Shown: positions 6,176 to 9,667 of the stretch, one piece after another
Layout: each line of letters begins with the position of its first letter
Position numbering within the stretch: position 1 is the stretch's first letter
NCBI GenBank assembly: GCA_013140955.1
Contig: JABFRY010000034.1
Coordinates: 1-9,667 of the forward strand
Direction of reading: 5' to 3'
DNA from: Acidobacteriota bacterium
GTDB taxonomy: Bacteria; Acidobacteriota; Vicinamibacteria; Vicinamibacterales; UBA2999
DNA length: 9,667 nucleotides
Notes under the pieces: model-generated
Database searches by the model: none
Told to the model about the DNA's origin: nothing
What the model saw: only the letters and a program-made list of their open reading frames with translations
Program-made: the position numbers and the translations under genes

Positions 6176-7364
6176 GTTTTCCCCCCGGATTTATTGATCG
6201 TTTTTCGTCGCCGGGGGCCGTCTCCCCCACGTCTCCAAAATCCTGCACGCCACGCCCGGCCTGCAGCCTTCCCGCCGGCTCCTCCAGCAGCCGAATCGCC
6301 GCGTCCAGCGCCGCCGGGCTCAGGTGCATGTAGCGCTGGGTCATCGCCAGGTCCTTGTGCCCGGCCAGCTCCTGAATCGCCCGCGCTGGCGCCCCCCGCA
6401 TGGCGAGGTGCGAACAGAACGAGTGCCGCAGGATGTGGACGCCGCCGAGTCCCGGCTTCATCCCCTCGGCCAGGCCGGCTCGCCGCGCCGCCCGCTTGGC
6501 CCGGGTCTGGACGATCTGCCTCGTCAGCGGCTGACCGTCGTCCTGCAGCAGCACGCGCGCGCTCCGCAGGTGCCGATGCTCGGCCAGCGCCGCCGCCAGC
6601 CTTCTCGTCAACGGCACGTGGCGCAGTCGCCCACCCTTGGGCGTCGTCACCTGACCGTTCCAGTCCGACCGACGGACGCAGGCTTGCCGGTTGACCAGAC
6701 CGACGTCGGTCCACTCGAGCGCGATCATCTCGCCGCACCGCAGCCCCGCTTCGCCGCCCAACAGCACGATGAGCAGCGTTCGCGGATCGTGTGCGCGCGC
6801 CGCCTCGACGAGCCGCTCGTACTCATCGAAGTCGTAGAACGCGGTGGATCCTTTCGGAACCGGCAGGAGCTTGACCGAGCACGGCATCCGCTCGATGACC
6901 TCCCACTCGACCGCCTTCTTCAGCAGCACGCTCAGCACAGCAAGGACGTTGTTCACGGTCTTCGGTGACTTCGCCTGGAGGTTGCTCTTCAGACGTTGCA
7001 CGTCCTCGTTCTTGATCGTGTCGAGCCGTCGGTGACCCAACGCGGGCAGCAGGTGCACGCGGAGGATCATCTCCTTGGCCGCGATCCCGCTCGGCTTCTG
7101 CCTGTTGGCCCGCGAGTGGCCGTCCAGGAACCGAGGCGCGAACGCGCGTAGTGTCGGGACCTCCTTTCGTGGTGTGTGCTTCGCCGGATCCATGAGCCGC
7201 TCGAACAACGCTCGTTCGCGACCCTCGGCCCAGCGCAGCGCGGCCGATCGGGACGATATCGGCGAGCGTTTCCGCTCCCGCAACTGCCGCGTGCCGTCGG
7301 GCGTGACCACGCGGATATCGACCTCCCAGCCGCCGTTTCGATACGGACGGATTGTGACGCTCAT
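6117..7364 (-). CDS. Tyrosine-type site-specific integrase
   Basis: A 415-residue phage/island integrase. Residues ~1-60 look like an arm-type DNA-binding domain, ~71-158 like the SAM-like core-binding domain, and ~175-350 form the catalytic domain. Catalytic residues visible are R209 (GLRCGE), K243 (TPKGGRLRHVPL), H310 and R313 (HILRH), H336 (LAGHKD) and nucleophile Y345 (TQRYMHL). The ATG at 7364 has AGAGGAG 9 nt upstream; that site lies in the last codons of the preceding HTH gene, whose stop is 6 bp before this start. Residues 397-415 (LAVRQGFEPWVQVLARTTV) are antisense tRNA-Ser sequence, and the stop TAG (6117-6119) is made from part of the anticodon and the next A. The ~50 residues from 346 to 396 are poorly conserved. 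It should insert and, with an excisionase, excise the element. Confidence 0.95.
   Translation of the reverse strand: MSVTIRPYRNGGWEVDIRVVTPDGTRQLRERKRSPISSRSAALRWAEGRERALFERLMDPAKHTPRKEVPTLRAFAPRFLDGHSRANRQKPSGIAAKEMILRVHLLPALGHRRLDTIKNEDVQRLKSNLQAKSPKTVNNVLAVLSVLLKKAVEWEVIERMPCSVKLLPVPKGSTAFYDFDEYERLVEAARAHDPRTLLIVLLGGEAGLRCGEMIALEWTDVGLVNRQACVRRSDWNGQVTTPKGGRLRHVPLTRRLAAALAEHRHLRSARVLLQDDGQPLTRQIVQTRAKRAARRAGLAEGMKPGLGGVHILRHSFCSHLAMRGAPARAIQELAGHKDLAMTQRYMHLSPAALDAAIRLLEEPAGRLQAGRGVQDFGDVGETAPGDEKRSINPGGKLAVRQGFEPWVQVLARTTV
6148..6175. other. Predicted left attachment site (tRNA 3' end)
   Basis: Tyrosine integrases of islands and phages commonly recombine within the T arm and 3' end of tRNA genes, and the integrase here reads straight into this tRNA. 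The T arm to CCA is therefore the likely core. Exact limits cannot be set because the other copy (attR) lies outside the window. Confidence 0.5.
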
Positions 7365-7370
7365 CGCCAG

Positions 7371-7640
7371 TTACTCCTCTGGTGATGGCGCGCGCTTCTG
7401 GTCCAGCCAGTCTAGCAAATCATCCGCGCGGAACAGGACCCGCCGCCGGAGCCGCACGACGCCAGGCAGCTGGCGGCGCTCGACCATCGCGTAGATGGCG
7501 CGGCGCGTCGTCCGCAGCAGCTCTGCGGCTTCGTCGACGTTGAGGAACAATGGAAGGCCGCGACGACTGATACCGTGTTCCCGGCCGCCGTCGGCGGTCA
7601 GGTGAGGGCGTGAACTCGGCGTGGTCAGCGTCGCTCTCAT
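7371..7640 (-). CDS. Helix-turn-helix protein, excisionase/MerR-like (second of two)
   Basis: An 89-residue protein. After a ~30-residue unstructured start comes a compact MerR/excisionase-type winged HTH: LFLNVDEAAELLRTTRRAIYAMV followed by RLRRRVLFRADDLLDWLDQ. It may act as recombination directionality factor or as a regulator of the integrase. The ATG at 7638-7640 is chosen because its codon overlaps the stop of the upstream HTH gene (ATGA), with GGAGGT (top-strand ACCTCC 7647-7652) 6 nt before it. A longer reading frame up to 7742 would run over the upstream gene and adds only Arg/Gly-rich sequence. The integrase follows 6 bp downstream. Which of the two HTH proteins is the true excisionase cannot be told. 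Confidence 0.85.
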   Translation of the reverse strand: MRATLTTPSSRPHLTADGGREHGISRRGLPLFLNVDEAAELLRTTRRAIYAMVERRQLPGVVRLRRRVLFRADDLLDWLDQKRAPSPEE

Positions 7641-7879
7641 GACGCGACCTCCGCCCGCACGTTCGTGCCGGCCGCCGCGCGAGCTGGCGGCGGCGCATCC
7701 TGCGTGACGACCGCGTGTCTCTCGAGCCACTCGTCGATCCATTCGCGCTTCAAGCGAATGGCGCGACGCCCGCCGACGCGGATGTGATGAATGCGCCGAC
7801 CGGCGCAGGCGTCGTAGATCAGGTCACGACACACACCCGCGTACTCGGCGCCCTCGGCGACGTTCAACCAGAGCTTCAT
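7637..7879 (-). CDS. Helix-turn-helix protein, excisionase/MerR-like (first of two)
   Basis: An 80-residue protein of the excisionase-family HTH type: MKLWLNVAEGAEYAGV, then CRDLIYDACAGRRIHHIRVGGRRAIRLKREWIDEWLE, with the helix-turn-helix at about 5-30 and the wing with the HIRVGGRRAI strand after it. The last ~20 residues are Ala/Pro-rich. The ATG at 7879 has AGGAGG (top-strand CCTCCT 7885-7890) only 5 nt upstream, a near-ideal site, which rules out the longer frame from 7951. It is the first gene of a three-gene - strand operon (HTH, HTH, integrase) with 4-bp and 6-bp junctions, so a role in control or excision of the element is likely. It differs clearly from the second HTH protein, so this is not a recent duplication. 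Confidence 0.85.
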   Translation of the reverse strand: MKLWLNVAEGAEYAGVCRDLIYDACAGRRIHHIRVGGRRAIRLKREWIDEWLERHAVVTQDAPPPARAAAGTNVRAEVAS

Positions 7880-7884
7880 ACCAA

Positions 7885-7890
7885 CCTCCT
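7885..7890 (-). promoter_or_regulatory. Ribosome binding site of the first HTH gene
   Basis: AGGAGG on the - strand, 5 nt before ATG 7879. It fixes the start of the integration operon's first gene. Confidence 0.8.
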
Positions 7891-8009
7891 CGAGCGATTC
7901 CAGTGGTGGAACGGCATCGACTCGGTTGGAGGACGTCAACGGTCGCTGCAACGCAGCAAGCCGCAGGTAGTCCGCAATCGGTCCAGGAGTGTGAGGAAGA
8001 AGTGAGGTG

Positions 8010-8032
8010 CGTCACCCAGCGCGAAGGTGACG
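8010..8032. repeat. Inverted repeat CGTCACC/GGTGACG
   Basis: CGTCACC (8010-8016) and GGTGACG (8026-8032) are perfect 7-bp inverted arms with a 9-nt spacer, downstream of the predicted - strand promoter. They could be an operator or a binding site for one of the HTH proteins or the integrase. Arms of this length can arise by chance. Confidence 0.35.
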
Positions 8033-8086
8033 GACAGTCAACAAGGCAGAATCAGGTCAGTGTTCTGGAACCGAGTCGATGCGCGC

Positions 8087-8116
8087 AGGATAGCGCCGGC
8101 TCCTTTCGGTCGTCAA
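8087..8116 (-). promoter_or_regulatory. Candidate promoter of the HTH-HTH-integrase operon
   Basis: On the - strand, TTGACG (top 8111-8116, 5 of 6 to the -35 consensus) and TATCCT (top 8087-8092, 4 of 6 to the -10) are separated by 18 bp. Transcription would begin near 8080 and give a leader of about 200 nt before ATG 7879. Confidence 0.5.
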
Positions 8117-8238
8117 CCTGAGCGGTGATGCATTTCCGGTGCGCCCGAAAATCGCCGAAGTCGCGGGCAGGTGTCCTCCGATAAACTGGTCGGGCTGGCG
8201 CTCTGCCGACTGACGCCAAGGTCGCGATACTCCCAACA

Positions 8239-9444
8239 ATGGCCTTCATGACCGCAGCCGAGGTAAATCCAACTCTTCTCGCGTGGGCACGCGAGCAGAG
8301 CGGCTACGCGCCCGAGACGGTCGCCAAGCGCCTCGGTGTGAAACCCGATCGACTCGAGGCCTGGGAGCGCGGCGACCTCAAGCCAACGGTCCGCCAGGCA
8401 CAGGAACTGGCGAAGTACTATCACCGACCCTTCGGCGTTCTGTTCCTGCCGCAGCCTCCAGTCGTCGCTCCGCTGGCGTCCGAGTATCGACGCCTGCCCG
8501 GTGTTCAGCCCGGCGTCGAATCGCCGGAGTTCCGGTTGGCGCTCCGCGTGATGCTGCAGCGCCGCCAGGTCACGCTGGAGCTGTCCGAGGAACTGGGCCA
8601 GGCGTGGCCGGAGTTCAAGATGTCCGCCCATCAGTCGGACGGCGCGAGCAAGGTCGGTCAACGACTTCGCTCGGCCCTGGGTGTGACGATCGAACAGCAA
8701 CTCGCATGGCGCGATGAGTGGCAGGCGTGGCGCGAGTGGCGGGCCGCCGTCGAGAACGCGGGCGTGCTGGTGTTTCAGTTCCCCAAGGTCCCGTTGGAAC
8801 AGGCGCGGGGTGTCTCCCTGTTCGAGTTCCCGGTACCCGTCGTCGGGATCAACAGCAAGGAAGGTTCGCCGGGCGCGCGCGTGTACTCCTTGCTGCACGA
8901 ACTCGTGCACGTGGCGCTCGCGGTTGGCCGGGACGAGCAGGTCGCGCTGACGGAGCGGCGAAGCGCCGCGGAGTGGCGCGAGTTGGAGCGCTTTGCCGAG
9001 GAGGCCGCCAGCGAGGCGATCATCCCGGACGCGGCCCTCCAGGAGCAGCTGCGACGGACGTCTGTCGCGCGCGACGCGTGGGACGTTCGGCAGGTCCGCG
9101 CATTGGCCTCGACGTTCCGCGTGACGCCGCTCGCCATGGCCACCCGGCTGCGATCGGCCGGGGCCTTCACCTGGGCCGGATACCAGCACTGGAGGTCTGC
9201 CTGGGACGAGCGCGTCGCGAGCCTTGCCGCACGGAAGGGCGGCATCGCCACGCCGGTCGACAAGACCCTCGGCCGCGCCGGACGGCCATTCTCACAACTG
9301 GTCCTCGAAGCGCTCGACGCCAACCGCATCACGGCGGTCGATGCCAGTCGCTACCTGGATCTGAAGTTCGATCACGTGGAGAAGCTGCGAGCGGAACTCC
9401 GCGAGGCGCGCGCAGGCGCGTCGGGCACGGACGACGGCGAGTAG
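8239..9444 (+). CDS. XRE-HTH / ImmA-IrrE family metallopeptidase
   Basis: A 401-residue protein of the long COG2856 type. Residues ~10-62 form an XRE-type helix-turn-helix (SGYAPETVAKRLGVKPDRLEAWE). A linker follows, then a zinc metalloprotease domain with HELVH (220-224). E250 in ELERFAEEAASEAIIP aligns with the usual ERFxN motif and is the likely third zinc ligand. A C-terminal helical segment (~351-390) is also typical of this long form. Such proteins bind DNA and cleave repressors or partner antitoxins. DUF4411 begins directly after the stop, so the pair probably forms a toxin-antitoxin-like unit. Starts at 8239 and 8248 are both possible; neither has a clear ribosome site. A weak GATACT (8226-8231), with CTGCCG 17 bp before it, would put transcription start almost on ATG 8239. 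Divergent from the integrase operon. Confidence 0.88.
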   Translation: MAFMTAAEVNPTLLAWAREQSGYAPETVAKRLGVKPDRLEAWERGDLKPTVRQAQELAKYYHRPFGVLFLPQPPVVAPLASEYRRLPGVQPGVESPEFRLALRVMLQRRQVTLELSEELGQAWPEFKMSAHQSDGASKVGQRLRSALGVTIEQQLAWRDEWQAWREWRAAVENAGVLVFQFPKVPLEQARGVSLFEFPVPVVGINSKEGSPGARVYSLLHELVHVALAVGRDEQVALTERRSAAEWRELERFAEEAASEAIIPDAALQEQLRRTSVARDAWDVRQVRALASTFRVTPLAMATRLRSAGAFTWAGYQHWRSAWDERVASLAARKGGIATPVDKTLGRAGRPFSQLVLEALDANRITAVDASRYLDLKFDHVEKLRAELREARAGASGTDDGE

Positions 9445-9667
9445 ATGGCCAAGCCGCAGATCTACTCGCTCGACACGAGCTTCTTCATGGACTGGCAGGC
9501 GCGGTATTACCCCGTTGATGTCTTCCGGACGCTCGATGAGCGGATCGAGGCGCTGGTCGAAGAAGAACGCGGATTAGCCGTCGCGCTCGTGCGGGAAGAG
9601 ATCGATGCCGTCGGCACTCCCGAACTTCGGGCATGGGCGAAGAAGCACCGCCGACTGTTCGTCCCGA
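9445..9667 (+). CDS. DUF4411 family (PIN-like) protein, N-terminal part only
   Basis: The first 74 codons of a gene cut by the window end. The ATG follows the ImmA stop with no gap (TAG then ATG). The translated start MAKPQIYSLDTSFFMDW, followed by YYPVDVF, an acidic helix LDERIEALVEEE and AWAKKH, matches DUF4411 proteins, a PIN-like group. D10 in SLDTS corresponds to the first metal-binding Asp of PIN nucleases, and the E51-E52 region to the second acidic site. The remaining acidic residues would lie past the window. It is probably an RNase toxin or effector controlled by the upstream XRE-ImmA protein; this is inferred from family and position. Confidence 0.8.
   Translation, partial: MAKPQIYSLDTSFFMDWQARYYPVDVFRTLDERIEALVEEERGLAVALVREEIDAVGTPELRAWAKKHRRLFVP

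Larger units (their letters stand above)
7880..8238. other. Divergent control region of the mobile element
   Basis: This 359-bp non-coding stretch lies between the - strand HTH-HTH-integrase operon and the + strand ImmA/DUF4411 pair. It holds the first HTH gene's ribosome site, a - strand promoter candidate (8087-8116), a 7-bp inverted repeat (8010-8032), a short direct repeat GTGAGG (7991-7996, 8003-8008) and weak -10-like boxes for the + strand gene. Short reading frames crossing it have no recognisable protein features. Confidence 0.6.

Noticed and set aside
6053..6694. + strand reading frame of 213 residues across the tRNA and integrase
   Set aside because: It runs through the tRNA and opposite the catalytic domain of the integrase; Pro/Ala/Arg-rich sequence with no motifs.
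5782..6738. 318-residue - strand frame overlapping toxin end, tRNA and integrase
   Set aside because: Out of frame with the integrase motifs and passes through the tRNA; Arg/Gly/Ala-rich shadow.
7641..7742. Longer N-terminus for the second HTH gene
   Set aside because: It overlaps the first HTH gene over 100 bp and adds Arg/Gly-rich sequence; the ATGA overlap and GGAGGT favour 7640.
7952..8238. Small reading frames in the divergent control region
   Set aside because: None has a ribosome site plus recognisable protein character on either strand.
8113..9189. 358-residue - strand reading frame opposite the ImmA gene
   Set aside because: Antisense shadow of a protein with clear HTH and HELVH motifs; composition is Arg/Leu-rich with no domain.
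1..9667. CRISPR array, rRNA or insertion sequence
   Set aside because: I saw no regularly spaced repeats, no rRNA-like segments and no transposase.

Overview
The window looks like chromosomal DNA from a GC-rich Gram-negative-type bacterium carrying the left end of an integrated mobile element. A beta-barrel outer-membrane-type protein, a lipoprotein whose mature end begins CGGDNNPAAP, and very high third-position GC would suit an Acidobacteriota member of the Vicinamibacteria type. That taxonomic guess is inference from style, not from a marker gene.

Left part (1-3950), all + strand, ordinary chromosome: a classical short-chain dehydrogenase/reductase; a FAD oxidoreductase fused to a C-terminal Rieske [2Fe-2S] domain (YhfW-like architecture) with an odd low-complexity insert; a secreted PorT-like outer-membrane beta-barrel; and a small lipoprotein followed by a long hairpin that probably ends the transcript.

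Middle part (4040-5930): a two-gene type IV toxin-antitoxin / abortive-infection-like operon. A winged-HTH AbiEi-like antitoxin/regulator overlaps by 14 bp an AbiEii-like nucleotidyltransferase. A perfect 17-bp AT-rich palindrome lies at the start of the operon beside a possible -10 box. This suggests an autoregulatory operator, possibly with a leaderless transcript.

Right part (6082-9667): a tRNA-Ser(GCU) gene into whose 3' end a mobile element has inserted. A tyrosine integrase on the - strand runs into the tRNA, so its last 19 codons and its stop codon are antisense tRNA sequence. It is the last gene of a tightly packed - strand operon: two small excisionase/MerR-like HTH proteins, then the integrase. 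A 359-bp control region with a candidate promoter separates this operon from a divergent + strand pair. The pair is a long XRE-HTH/ImmA-IrrE metallopeptidase followed with no gap by the first 74 codons of a DUF4411-type (PIN-like) protein, which continues past the window. The pair looks like a toxin-antitoxin-like or defence cargo of the element. The other end of the element (attR) is not in the window.

Nothing here is clearly a wholly new system. The best leads are the AbiE-like operon with its palindrome, the integrase-tRNA overlap with two tandem HTH genes, and the ImmA-DUF4411 cargo next to the integration module.
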